Shown here: one piece after another, positions 1 to 8,355 of the stretch
Layout of the letters: the number at the start of each line of letters is the position of its first letter
Position numbering within the stretch: position 1 is the stretch's first letter
Assembly: GCA_946803715.1 (NCBI GenBank)
Contig: CAMPET010000117.1
Location: 83,107 to 114,377 of the forward strand
DNA from: Beroe ovata
Taxonomy: Eukaryota; Ctenophora; Nuda; Beroida; Beroidae
Direction of reading: 5' to 3'
DNA: 31,271 nucleotides
Notes under the pieces: generated by a model
Seen by the model: only the letters and a program-made list of their open reading frames with translations
What the model was told of the DNA's origin: nothing
Database searches by the model: none
Made by a program: the position numbers and the translations under genes

Positions 1-1380
1 AGAACAGCTGATCCAATCTGTAAGGTTGTTCTCACTGCTTACAACCATGACGCACAACATTCTGTTAATGTCAAAAACTTATCCAGCTCAAAATTCAAGT
101 ACGAACAACTTGAACAATGTGCAATTTACTTGGGTCTGAAAACCCGTGATGAAAATAGTCAAACCATTTTCACTAATAAGGCTGCACTAGCCGATCGAAT
201 TGTCATAAAGATCGAGTCATTTTTCCCTTCAGAATGCCATGAATGCAGTGAAGAGTACCAAGTTCTCCATAGTCAACCCCCAGCTCGCAGACTACAGTGC
301 TTCCTTTGTCTACAACTGTCAGATGACTGTCCAGCTGTTATACAGGCGATCCAAGCCATGGAACAAAATCAGCATGTTCTCAAAGGCAGCGTGTGGCTCT
401 GCAGCAGTTGCTATGACAAAAACAACCCCCTGGCATCCAATCGCCGGAATCGAGCTGCAAGCGTCTCGTTTGAGAGCATCACTACACCGGTGCCGTCCCC
501 TGCTCCCTCTCGAAGCGACGCCATCCCTCCAGCAGAAGATCCACCCGCGGGATCGGTCCAGTCAGGAAGCATCCCCAGCACTGAGCACCAAGTACCCCCC
601 GCCCCTTCTTCAACTGAAACCTCTCCAGCCCAAGTTGAGCACCCAACCAGAGAAACCTGTCCGAGGTTCACCAGGAACCAATGTCCACATGGCATGAATG
701 GGAATAAGGAAGTTGGTGGACAGAGATGCCCCTACAATCATCCAAAGAGATGTAGGAGGTATACTCAATTTGGTACACGACGGGGTGGATGTAACAGAGG
801 TAACAACTGCTCGCTCTTTCACCCGACTATCTGCAGCAACTCTATAAGACGTTCTGCATGTTATGATGAGAACTGTTCATTTGTGCATCTCAAGGGAACA
901 AAGCGCAGAAGAGAACCCTCCTCGCACAACAGTAATCGTGACACCTCCCGTACCCTCCAGTCACGCAATCACAATATTCGCCAGAACCAGGATGGAAGTC
1001 GTTCCAGAGACTCACGATCCCGCAATGGTCCCCCGCAAAATCCCACAAATCCATGGACTACACGACCGCAAGGCCCAAGCCATCCCCAGCCTTGGTCCAG
1101 ACCCCCTAACCCATCATCACGAACCGCGAACAACAACGGCCCAGAGGCCTCTTTTTTATTGAAGATGCTCCAAGACATGAGGAGCGATTTCCAACGAGAC
1201 CTCTCAGAACTTCGCCAGAGCATGAATCTGCAGAGAATGCCTGCCATCCCTCCACAGGCCCCTCCTGCAACTCATTACGCTCCTCTTCCCCCTCTCCTGC
1301 CAACCCACACGGAAAATCAAGCAGTTCCTCACCCAAGTGCTCCTCTGTGGATGCAGAATACTCCTCAATTCTATTGTTAA
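1..1380 (+). CDS. LINE ORF1: gag-like zinc-finger protein of a CR1-like retrotransposon (5' partial)
   Basis: The frame is open from the first base of the window to TAA at 1378-1380, so the true start lies upstream; the TTG at 130 is not a credible start. In residues counted from base 1, the N-terminal part has a PHD/RING-like cysteine cluster (C79, C82, C100, C103, C134, C137). A Ser/Pro-rich linker follows, then three CCCH fingers: C220-C228-C243-H247, C251-C264-C270-H274 and C278-C287-C292-H296. The C-terminal half is Arg/Ser/Asn-rich, then Pro-rich, as expected for an RNA-binding, low-complexity tail. It overlaps ORF2 by 34 bp. ORF1 proteins of CR1/L2-type LINEs bind the element RNA and act as chaperones; the zinc-binding and RNA-binding roles here are inferred from motif layout. 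A cellular CCCH protein is unlikely because the endonuclease-RT ORF follows directly. Confidence 0.8.
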   Translation, partial: RTADPICKVVLTAYNHDAQHSVNVKNLSSSKFKYEQLEQCAIYLGLKTRDENSQTIFTNKAALADRIVIKIESFFPSECHECSEEYQVLHSQPPARRLQCFLCLQLSDDCPAVIQAIQAMEQNQHVLKGSVWLCSSCYDKNNPLASNRRNRAASVSFESITTPVPSPAPSRSDAIPPAEDPPAGSVQSGSIPSTEHQVPPAPSSTETSPAQVEHPTRETCPRFTRNQCPHGMNGNKEVGGQRCPYNHPKRCRRYTQFGTRRGGCNRGNNCSLFHPTICSNSIRRSACYDENCSFVHLKGTKRRREPSSHNSNRDTSRTLQSRNHNIRQNQDGSRSRDSRSRNGPPQNPTNPWTTRPQGPSHPQPWSRPPNPSSRTANNNGPEASFLLKMLQDMRSDFQRDLSELRQSMNLQRMPAIPPQAPPATHYAPLPPLLPTHTENQAVPHPSAPLWMQNTPQFYC

Positions 1381-4088
1381 ATGCCCAATCCATCAATCCT
1401 GGTATCAACTCGCCATGCTCCTGGAAATTACCTTACATAGCAGAAAACTACCTCCACGAGGCGAATGTCCCTATACTCGCTATTTCTGAATCTTGGCTGA
1501 AAAGTTACATAACTGATGCTCAGATTCACATCAAAGACTATGTTTCCATTCGCAGCGATCGTTCATCAAGAACAGGTGGTGGAACACTAGTTTACATCCA
1601 TGAGAACATCCCCATCGCAGAGGAAGACTTCTATGATGACAGCTTTTGCCAGGCCTCCCTCTGTTTACTCCAAACCATCTCCACTGTCCTAATAAACGTC
1701 TACCGTCCACCAAATGCTTCATCTAAGTCGTTTATGAATCTTCTCAGTCACATCCAGAACTATTTGAACGCTCGTGTGTCAGACAAACACTACGATATCA
1801 ACATCCTTGGCGACTTTAACTTCCCTAACATGAACTGGAGTGACTCCACTTGTCCATCAACCCTCGGACATGATCAACACCTATCTGCCGTAGCACTTCT
1901 CAACTTCATGGACTACAACATGCTGCACCAAGTTGTCAATACACCTACTCGTGAAGACAACATCCTGGAACTGTTCCTCACAAACAATGAGCGGATCATC
2001 CGGAATATCACTACAAGGGATTCCCCCATCTCCGATCATCGTATTGTCTCAGTAGACCTTCTTGTTGACTTGAAATCAGGATCGACCTCATCAGTACCTC
2101 CCCTCTTTGATGATCACACATTTAGATCCTTAGACATCTACAAAGCTGACTTCGACAAGCTAAACTCCATGCTTGATGAAGTCGACTGGGAACATCTCCA
2201 GCAACAATGCGTTGACGACCATGATGGAAGTTTATTCCTGGAACTCTTCCGCTTAACAGTGTTGCAAATAACATTTTTATGCAGCACAAAGAAGGTTGCT
2301 GGCCAAACCCCTAAAGCGGCGAAGACTGAGCATCAAAGAAAAAGGTACGTCCTTGATAGGAAAAGACGCAAGCTCAGCAATCGCCTTGCTGCCCTGAAAA
2401 GTCGAAACCCTCAGTCACCCAATATAAAGAGAATCGAAGATCAAATAAATCTGCTTCACTTCGACATCAAAGAAACATTCTGTGCCGAGCAAAAGCGTCT
2501 GGAGCAGCGAGCAGTAGCTAAGATCTTGGATAATCCAAAATTCTTCTTCAGCTATGCTAAAAAACACTCCAAGATCAAATCTAATGTTGGACCTCTCAAC
2601 AACAACGACGGAACTCTGACAAACAGTCCCTCACAAATGGCAGAGCTGCTACAAAAGCAGTATGTCTCGGTATTCAGTGACCCTACTGCTGAGAAAAAGT
2701 TCCCTAATGAATCCCCACCAATCTCTGTTATCAGCGATATTTGTTTCACTGAGGCCGATATCGAAGCAGCTATCGACGAGATGGATCGTGATTCAGCAAC
2801 AACTGATAACGATATTCCCTCTGTCATCCTGAAGGAATGCAAGAACAGCATATCTCACCCTCTCTTTCTCATTTGGAGACAGTCCTTCGAAAAGGAGATC
2901 ATTCCTGAGGAGATGAAACTTCAGAATATCACACCTATCTTCAAGAAAGGAGACAAGTCTGATCCAGCAAACTACCGCCCGGTGTCCCTCACATCCCATC
3001 TTATCAAGATCTTCGAAAGAGTCATCAGAAAGAAGCTTGTCATTCACTTGGAAACCCACAATATCCTCAGTGGAAAGCAACATGGGTTCCGAAAAGGCCG
3101 CAGTTGTCTTACTCACCTCCTCAATCATATTGATGATATCATACAAAGTCTCTCCAATGGTAATGATCATGATGTGATTTATCTTGACTTTGCAAAGGCT
3201 TTTGACAAAGTGGATCATGAGATCTTGATACACAAGCTCAGCCAGTGTGGAGTCCAAGGCAAGCTACTCCGGTGGATCCAGCAGTTCCTTACTAACAGGA
3301 AACAACTTGTAACCGTCAGTGGCTTCCACTCCACCCTGGCATTGGTTCTAAGTGGGGTCCCTCAGGGTTCAGTCCTCGGACCAATCCTTTTTCTCATCTA
3401 CATCAACGACCTTCAAGATGTATTGAACGGGTCATCTGCAGGTAGCTTCGCTGACGACACCCGACTCAGTAAAGAAATATCTTCTTGCCAAGACGTCTCG
3501 ATCCTCCAGGATGATCTCAACTCAGTGGTAAGATGGGCCGCTGAAAACAACATGGCTCTGCACGAAAACAAGTTTGAGTACCTTGCATACAGGAGCCTAT
3601 TCAGCAGAACCATGGCCGAGCTCCCTTTCACAGCTGAGTGGGTTCACTACAACACCCCATCGGGACAGGAACTTAGCCCAGCGGGAAGTGTCAAAGACTT
3701 AGGAGTCCATCTCTCCTCTGACATGAAATGGAGGCTACAGGTCAATACCGCTGCTCAAAACGCTAACAAGATGGCAAATTGGGTGCTGAGTGTCTTCTCA
3801 GACCGATCTGGTGATGTTCTTCTCACACTTTACAAAAGTGTTGTGAGGTGTAGGTTGGAGTACTCCTGCCCAGTGTGGAATCCCTCCACTATTCAAGATA
3901 TCAAGAAACTGGAATCTACACAACGTGCTTTCACTCGCCACATCACCGGCTGCCAAGATATCTCATACTGGGATAGATTGAAGAAGCTTGGCCTCATGTC
4001 AAAGAGAGCGCTACATCATCCTCCACATGTGGAAAATCTGGCAGCGCACTGCCCCAACGACATAGGAATCACATTGTTGATCATATGA
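1347..4088 (+). CDS. LINE ORF2: APE-type endonuclease and reverse transcriptase, CR1-like
   Basis: The 913 codons begin at an ATG inside the end of ORF1. The N-terminal APE-like endonuclease (about residues 8-238) shows the expected catalytic positions: N12, E48 in SESW, Y119-R120, D156 and N158 in GDFN, and D230-H231 in SDH. A basic linker leads to the reverse transcriptase (about 525-790), with NYRPVSLTS, the GFRKGRS block, YLDFAKAFDKVDH (D614), SGVPQGSVLGP and the catalytic FADD box (D703, D704). The thumb and C-terminal region follow. The enzyme nicks the target and primes cDNA synthesis from genomic DNA. The frame is intact through the RT, but the conserved C-terminal block is broken: RERYIILHMWKI is readable only in another frame near 4003-4038, and the coding sense moves again after about 4080 (see 4085-4405). 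The ORF therefore stops early, and this copy is probably inactive unless these are sequencing errors. Confidence 0.88.
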   Translation: MDAEYSSILLLNAQSINPGINSPCSWKLPYIAENYLHEANVPILAISESWLKSYITDAQIHIKDYVSIRSDRSSRTGGGTLVYIHENIPIAEEDFYDDSFCQASLCLLQTISTVLINVYRPPNASSKSFMNLLSHIQNYLNARVSDKHYDINILGDFNFPNMNWSDSTCPSTLGHDQHLSAVALLNFMDYNMLHQVVNTPTREDNILELFLTNNERIIRNITTRDSPISDHRIVSVDLLVDLKSGSTSSVPPLFDDHTFRSLDIYKADFDKLNSMLDEVDWEHLQQQCVDDHDGSLFLELFRLTVLQITFLCSTKKVAGQTPKAAKTEHQRKRYVLDRKRRKLSNRLAALKSRNPQSPNIKRIEDQINLLHFDIKETFCAEQKRLEQRAVAKILDNPKFFFSYAKKHSKIKSNVGPLNNNDGTLTNSPSQMAELLQKQYVSVFSDPTAEKKFPNESPPISVISDICFTEADIEAAIDEMDRDSATTDNDIPSVILKECKNSISHPLFLIWRQSFEKEIIPEEMKLQNITPIFKKGDKSDPANYRPVSLTSHLIKIFERVIRKKLVIHLETHNILSGKQHGFRKGRSCLTHLLNHIDDIIQSLSNGNDHDVIYLDFAKAFDKVDHEILIHKLSQCGVQGKLLRWIQQFLTNRKQLVTVSGFHSTLALVLSGVPQGSVLGPILFLIYINDLQDVLNGSSAGSFADDTRLSKEISSCQDVSILQDDLNSVVRWAAENNMALHENKFEYLAYRSLFSRTMAELPFTAEWVHYNTPSGQELSPAGSVKDLGVHLSSDMKWRLQVNTAAQNANKMANWVLSVFSDRSGDVLLTLYKSVVRCRLEYSCPVWNPSTIQDIKKLESTQRAFTRHITGCQDISYWDRLKKLGLMSKRALHHPPHVENLAAHCPNDIGITLLII

Positions 4089-4405
4089 GACTAGGGAGTC
4101 GCTGCAAGATCCCCCCTGTGAACAGAAAGTTAATATATGATCAGTTAATATATGATCAGTTAATATATGATCAGTCTTTTGCTGTACGGGGACCACGACT
4201 TTGGAATGCGACCCCCAAAGAAATGAAAGCTGCACCAACCTTCGAGGTATTCAAGTCGAAGCTGACAATCCACCTGATGCAGAACATTCCTGATCTACCT
4301 CCAGTTCTGGGTTATACTACACCCAACTCAAACTCAACACTGGATTGGACGATGGGCGGCCTCCAAGAGGTGGTTTCCAAGGAAAGCGGACATGAGGTAA
4401 CATGA
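4085..4405 (+). pseudogene. Frameshifted C-terminal tail of the LINE ORF2
   Basis: In the next frame after the ORF2 stop the sequence encodes RLGSRCKIPPVNRKL, then SFAVRGPRLWNATPKEMK, then GYTTPNSNSTLDW. This is the characteristic C-terminal block of CR1-like ORF2 proteins, so it belongs to the upstream ORF and has been displaced by small indels near 4000, 4035 and 4080. A 15-bp unit inside it is triplicated, giving LIYDQ three times where one copy would be expected. Confidence 0.75.
4130..4174 (+). repeat. Three exact tandem copies of a 15-bp unit (ttaatatatgatcag)
   Basis: The unit occurs at 4130-4144, 4145-4159 and 4160-4174 without a mismatch. Being a multiple of three, it preserves the reading frame of the ORF2 tail and adds two extra LIYDQ pentapeptides. 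This looks like recent replication slippage in this copy. Confidence 0.9.
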
Positions 4406-4759
4406 GGTAGGTTAGGATGGTCATAATCTCTACTTAGGGTTGTCGACATTACTCTGTGATGAACATAAACATTATGTTTTTCAGAATTCCACTGAAATCG
4501 CTTGTGACAATAGAGTTAAGCGTATAGTGTTTATCGTCGCAATGCTTTCCCCGAAATAGACCTGTGCTGCTATTCGGATTATTGTCACTCTGGTGAATGA
4601 AAACACGTGAAATATGATCAGAAAACAAGATNCATATTATGTAACTGTCTAATACAGCTGTTGAGCCAGGTGGTCACAGACCACCTGGCTTAACTCTGCA
4701 ATGTACGCTAAAAATCACTCAAGGGCTGAAGTATTATTGAGTCTAGCGTTGAAAGAGAT
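4406..4759. other. LINE 3' untranslated region and spacer, no gene seen
   Basis: AT-rich sequence between the end of the ORF2 remnant and the MULE target site. I see no coding signal. It contains one undetermined base (4632) and a strong hairpin (4664-4690). The true 3' end of the LINE cannot be placed because no terminal short tandem repeat or target duplication is evident. Confidence 0.5.
4664..4690. repeat. Perfect hairpin with 12-bp arms and 3-nt loop
   Basis: The arm AGCCAGGTGGTC (4664-4675) is followed by ACA and the exact reverse complement GACCACCTGGCT (4679-4690). It lies about 260 bp past the LINE coding remnant and could be a 3' structure recognised by the LINE reverse transcriptase, or an unrelated palindrome. 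The LINE link rests on position only. Confidence 0.8.
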
Positions 4760-4769
4760 GCTGAAATGA
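4760..4769 (+). repeat. Left candidate target-site duplication of the MULE element (gctgaaatga)
   Basis: These ten bases recur exactly at 7724-7733 on the other side of the element. A 10-bp duplication lies in the 8-11 bp range known for Mutator-like elements. Confidence 0.7.
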
Positions 4770-4773
4770 TTCA

Positions 4774-4905
4774 CCCCCGGAATCCCGAACTACGGAATCC
4801 CGAACTACGGAATCCCGAACTACGGAATCCCGAACAGGCCTATATTCGGGATTCCGCGATTCGGGATTCCGGGTATTTTCAACGGAATCCCGAATCCAAA
4901 AATAT
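4774..4905 (+). repeat. Left terminal inverted repeat: 15-bp unit array plus reversed units
   Basis: Four units of CGGAATCCCGAACTA start at 4778, 4793, 4808 and 4823, the last one truncated. After a short linker the same core appears in the opposite orientation (TTCGGGATTCCG, about 4846-4880) and once more forward (about 4891-4903). The terminus can thus fold on itself as well as pair with the right end. Confidence 0.85.
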
Positions 4906-5119
4906 TGAGTTATCGTCGGTGATAATGTCAAATTGAGGTGTATTTCTGAACACAGTTACAATGCAGATATTTGGTAATGGTATATTCTGGAAATGAAATT
5001 GCTCACTGCTTCCGCATATCTGTGTGATAAAAAATAAAATCATCAGTATCAACATCTAATTCAAAACACAGATTATTAAAGACATCAATGAAATAAAACC
5101 TTCTATATGAAATCAATTC

Positions 5120-6733
5120 TCACTCGTGCAAAAATCCAAGAGATCTACAGTAGGCCGCGACGCTGTTTAGGTCATATCCTTCCACTGTTCGTCGAATCCT
5201 CTCCTTGTTCTTGGTGACTTTGTTTCTCGGTTTCCGAGTCGCTGTCATTCCCGTGGAGGCTTGTAGAATATGGAGTTCTGATTCTGCATTGAATCGTTTG
5301 AGGACTTCGATAAGCCGAGGAACAGTAGGAGTCGAGCACCCAGCTGCAGTGTTCAGAGCGTTATTGGACCCCTCCGAGAAGTTGTTGGTTCTTGGGTCGT
5401 CAGATAGGGTAGCCAAGTAAACATTCCACATCTCGACCGGATAATGTGTGTTCTCCATCCAGGTCGCTTCGAAGTAGGCGATGAAATTGGCAGTTTCCGG
5501 AAACTGCTGAATAGCAGGTTTAAGAGTGAACCATGCGGTAGGGACATCGTGAACTGGAACAAACGCCAGCCCATATGTAGCATGCAGGGCAAACTTCATC
5601 GCTTCGTTCGTCTCGTAGTTGGTGATCTTCCGAAACTTACGAAGAAGACACTGTTTCCAGTGGAACAAGCAACCTCTAACAATGGCGTTAGGGAATTCCT
5701 GTCTCAGAGCTGCGTGCTCCGACTTTTCAAAGTCTGCCATGAATACTTCGGCTTCAAAGTGAGGACAATGGACTTTCAAGATTTGCAGCGCCTTCTCGTA
5801 CGATGATGAGGACTTGTCTTCAAGGAGGAAGAAAAGTAGAGGCACACAGGTCGATCCCACATGTGCTCTGAAAATCCATATCTGTCGAAAGTGTTTTGGA
5901 GACGTCCGGAACGTACCGTCCACGAAAGCAAAATGATGGAGTTGATCGGCTACAGCTAGACAGGATTCCGACGTGAATGCAACGATACGTTTACCACTCA
6001 GGGTTACGACATCATCGAGAACAAATAGCCCACCATCCGAGTCATCGCGGGATGAGAGAGGTATGGGTGTATCAGCTGCTGTAGTTGCTGAGGAACCGGG
6101 GCACTGCCGTACCTTTTTCCTGTAATCGTTCACCAGCTTCTTCATGTTGTATGACGATGGGAGGGCTGTCTTGACGGCGTCTGTAGCTGTGAGTAGATTT
6201 TCCCGTATGACATTAGCTGCAGGCTCATTTGTATTGTCTCTTCGGAGTTTGGAGAGGAATTCTTCTACTCCAACTTGTTTGGAAGAGGGGGGATGGCAGT
6301 GGTGGTTTTCTTTAGAGACAGTGTCATCTCCTATCGTGATCAACCGACCTTTACATGAGGGCGTGAACTGTTTCCTGTCTCTACACTCCCAGTATTTATG
6401 ACCGTCAGCTTTTGACTTGTTCAGTGTGTAGCAATAGCCATTATAGCTACAACACTGACCACGCTTACGACCAAGGAAAAATGTTAAGGGTGTCAGAATC
6501 GGGATATTGGTATCGGAAGTGTCTTGGATATGAAATTGAGATGCATCTTGTACTTGCCCGGTGACCCAACTTGACCTTGCAAGGAGATCGCTGAGGAATC
6601 CTGTGTCCAAGGCTATGGATCCAACTGCGTCCTCGATAGAAGTAGAGTTGGCAAGCGGGATGTAGCTTGTGTTAGAATCATCCTGATCCAGGATGGGTAG
6701 TAAGTGAGAAAAGGCGTCGTGTAGTCGTGCCAT
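5120..6733 (-). CDS. FLYWCH zinc finger / MULE-type DDE transposase
   Basis: This 537-aa intron-free protein starts at an ATG with no longer in-frame alternative. A FLYWCH-type zinc finger lies at about residues 85-148: aromatic GYCY near 100, YWEC with C117, C127 in SCKGR and the H-x-H pair H145/H147. The MULE transposase domain follows at about 250-460. D272 in FVDGTF and D334 in MADFE are the first two catalytic acids, C355-x2-H358 in GCLFHW is the conserved C-x2-H, and E454 in NNFSEGSNNAL is the probable third acid. A basic C-terminal segment (about 498-516) may bind DNA. It would cut at the terminal repeats that flank it at 4.78 and 7.71 kb. All catalytic residues are present with no frameshift, so activity is plausible. 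A domesticated FLYWCH gene is the alternative, but the surrounding inverted repeats favour a mobile element. Confidence 0.9.
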   Translation of the reverse strand: MARLHDAFSHLLPILDQDDSNTSYIPLANSTSIEDAVGSIALDTGFLSDLLARSSWVTGQVQDASQFHIQDTSDTNIPILTPLTFFLGRKRGQCCSYNGYCYTLNKSKADGHKYWECRDRKQFTPSCKGRLITIGDDTVSKENHHCHPPSSKQVGVEEFLSKLRRDNTNEPAANVIRENLLTATDAVKTALPSSYNMKKLVNDYRKKVRQCPGSSATTAADTPIPLSSRDDSDGGLFVLDDVVTLSGKRIVAFTSESCLAVADQLHHFAFVDGTFRTSPKHFRQIWIFRAHVGSTCVPLLFFLLEDKSSSSYEKALQILKVHCPHFEAEVFMADFEKSEHAALRQEFPNAIVRGCLFHWKQCLLRKFRKITNYETNEAMKFALHATYGLAFVPVHDVPTAWFTLKPAIQQFPETANFIAYFEATWMENTHYPVEMWNVYLATLSDDPRTNNFSEGSNNALNTAAGCSTPTVPRLIEVLKRFNAESELHILQASTGMTATRKPRNKVTKNKERIRRTVEGYDLNSVAAYCRSLGFLHE

Positions 6734-7597
6734 GTTGGTTTGTATCGTTCATAGGTAATATTTGTAATGGAGCATACTCTTTTATACTGAGTAGCATATA
6801 GGTGTCGAGTCGTATCTCGTTGCTTGATGACGTATTCCAATGTTTCGAATTTCAATACCTACAGCATCGATAGAATATCACTGAAGGCGGTTGATGAGGT
6901 TGCATAACCGATAAATAAAGCAATCAACTATGTAAACAGTGGTTTCTAGCCAATAAGGACGACTTTACCGCAGACTCATCACAGACACGTCAATTAATGA
7001 CCGCAGATCATAGTCCATATTGTGTATTGTAAAGGTATCCCATGACTGTCTTTCATCACCCGAGCAATTGTTCGAGAAATCATAATAGAACGCACTCTTA
7101 CCCCAGAAAAAGCTCGTCAATACACGTGACTTTGCAATTTGCATATGATGAGAGTCATTACCGGAATTATCAGCGGGATCCGTGATACAAACATAGAAGG
7201 CGTGCAGTCACATATTTTTGCAGTACTTGTACATTGTACATAGATCCATGAAACAAAATCATGTCATCATGTTGCAACCTCTTGTTACGCGTGAATTTTG
7301 GAGAGGTAGCAATAGCTTGATCGACCCTGTCTAGAAAGGATTTCGAGTCAGGTGAAAGTGAAGGTTCATCCCGTCTAGAAAAGAACATTCGCTCGGGCAA
7401 TTGCTCTTCAGGACTCCTGTGTAGAAAAGGTCTCTTTCATGGTCTCTTAATGAGGCCCAAAAAAGAGTGTTTACGCGCTGTCTGGCAACAGAGGGCTCAT
7501 AGCTCACCCTTATGCTGTAACGGGACCCTATTTATGTATCGATACGCGTGTTTGTGTAGGCACCATTGCACCAATGTTTGTGAACCGTGATTATCTA
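6734..7597. other. Internal non-coding part of the MULE, upstream of the transposase
   Basis: This should hold the transposase promoter and 5' leader on the - strand. A 76-codon - strand frame (7170-7400) has a protein-like composition around its lower half but no recognisable domain and no matching splice pair to the transposase that I could prove. I leave it uncalled. Confidence 0.4.
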
Positions 7598-7720
7598 AAT
7601 TCGGGATTCAGATTTTCGGGATTCCGGGGGTATTGTCGGGAATCCCGAATGAGGATTTCGGGATTCCGTAGTTCGGGATTCCGTCGTTCGGGATTCCGTC
7701 GTTCGGGATTCCGGGGGTAT
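7598..7720 (-). repeat. Right terminal inverted repeat of the MULE
   Basis: Read outward, the units TTCGGGATTCCGTAG and TTCGGGATTCCGTCG repeat from about 7657 to 7716 and end in CCGGGGG, the reverse complement of the left end. Two of the linkers read CGTCG where the left array has CGTAG. Inside it the same core occurs in both orientations (7598-7650), as on the left. Confidence 0.85.
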
Positions 7721-7723
7721 ACC

Positions 7724-7733
7724 GCTGAAATGA
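7724..7733 (+). repeat. Right candidate target-site duplication of the MULE element
   Basis: Exact repeat of 4760-4769 immediately outside the right terminus. Confidence 0.7.
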
Positions 7734-8355
7734 ATAATATTGATCCTTGTGTTGTGAATCATCCTGGTTGTAATTTCAGTGGTCGCGCGGATTTATATGG
7801 TGTTCTATTATACATGATTTCATTTTCCTTCCCTAATGGTGCACACGTGGGAGTAGTCCTGATGTCGTCTCACAGCCTGATTGGCTGTCTGATGCCCAGT
7901 GCCCAGCTGTGTTTACGTTGTTAATGTAATCATGATCATCAATCCTGCGTGATTCCTGCAGCACACCGTCCCTGCTCATTTTCCAACTCTGTGCATTGTG
8001 CAATTCTTTACTCTTTCTCGCTCTCTCGAAAACCCTGCTGCAGAGTTTTCATGACGTGGAATAAATCGGGCTCTCACTTTATAGTTTATCTCTACGTGTC
8101 TTATCAGTGAATGAATCAAGCTGTACCTACTCTATACATATGTGTTGTTATCGCCTTTTCCATGCTTTATCGCGTCCAATGAATTTGCATAAAGTACACT
8201 CTGTTTTCCGTATTCTTAACGTACATAAATTGCCGCTATTACCATCTTTTCGAAATAAGTAAAAGAATATTACGACTTTTCGAAATAAGTAAAAGAATAT
8301 TAAGACTTCTCTTCTTGCGTTAGTTTATTTTGACCATATTTTGTTCCATTATCTA
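7734..8355. other. Spacer upstream of the 800-codon ORF; likely its promoter and 5' leader
   Basis: AT-rich, without coding signal. It holds a 30-bp tandem duplication (8246-8305) just upstream of the ORF. I see no convincing TATA box at a fixed distance. Confidence 0.4.
8246..8305 (+). repeat. Two tandem copies of a 30-bp unit
   Basis: The copies at 8246-8275 and 8276-8305 share the core tttcgaaataagtaaaagaa and differ at a single base (c versus a). The duplication sits 50-110 bp ahead of the first ATG of the long ORF and could duplicate a promoter element; that role is a guess from position. Confidence 0.85.

Larger units (their letters stand above)
4770..7723 (-). mobile_element. MULE-type DNA transposon with tandem-repeat terminal inverted repeats, about 2.95 kb
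   Basis: Both ends carry arrays of a 15-bp unit with core CGGAATCCCGAACTA on the left and its reverse complement on the right; both arrays end outward in CCCCCGGAATCC. Exact 10-bp direct repeats (4760-4769, 7724-7733) flank them. One intact - strand ORF (5120-6733) encodes a FLYWCH plus MULE-type DDE transposase. The outermost few bases differ between the ends (ttca on the left, ggtata read inward from the right), so the boundaries are good to a few bases. With an intact transposase, termini and a preserved duplication, this copy looks young and possibly autonomous. Confidence 0.85.

Noticed and set aside
4743-4931. Frame with repeated RDSVV units
   Set aside because: Translation of the 15-bp unit array in the left end of the MULE.
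7170-7400. 76-codon - strand frame inside the MULE
   Set aside because: Protein-like in part, but it starts at TTG, has no recognised domain and no provable splice to the transposase.
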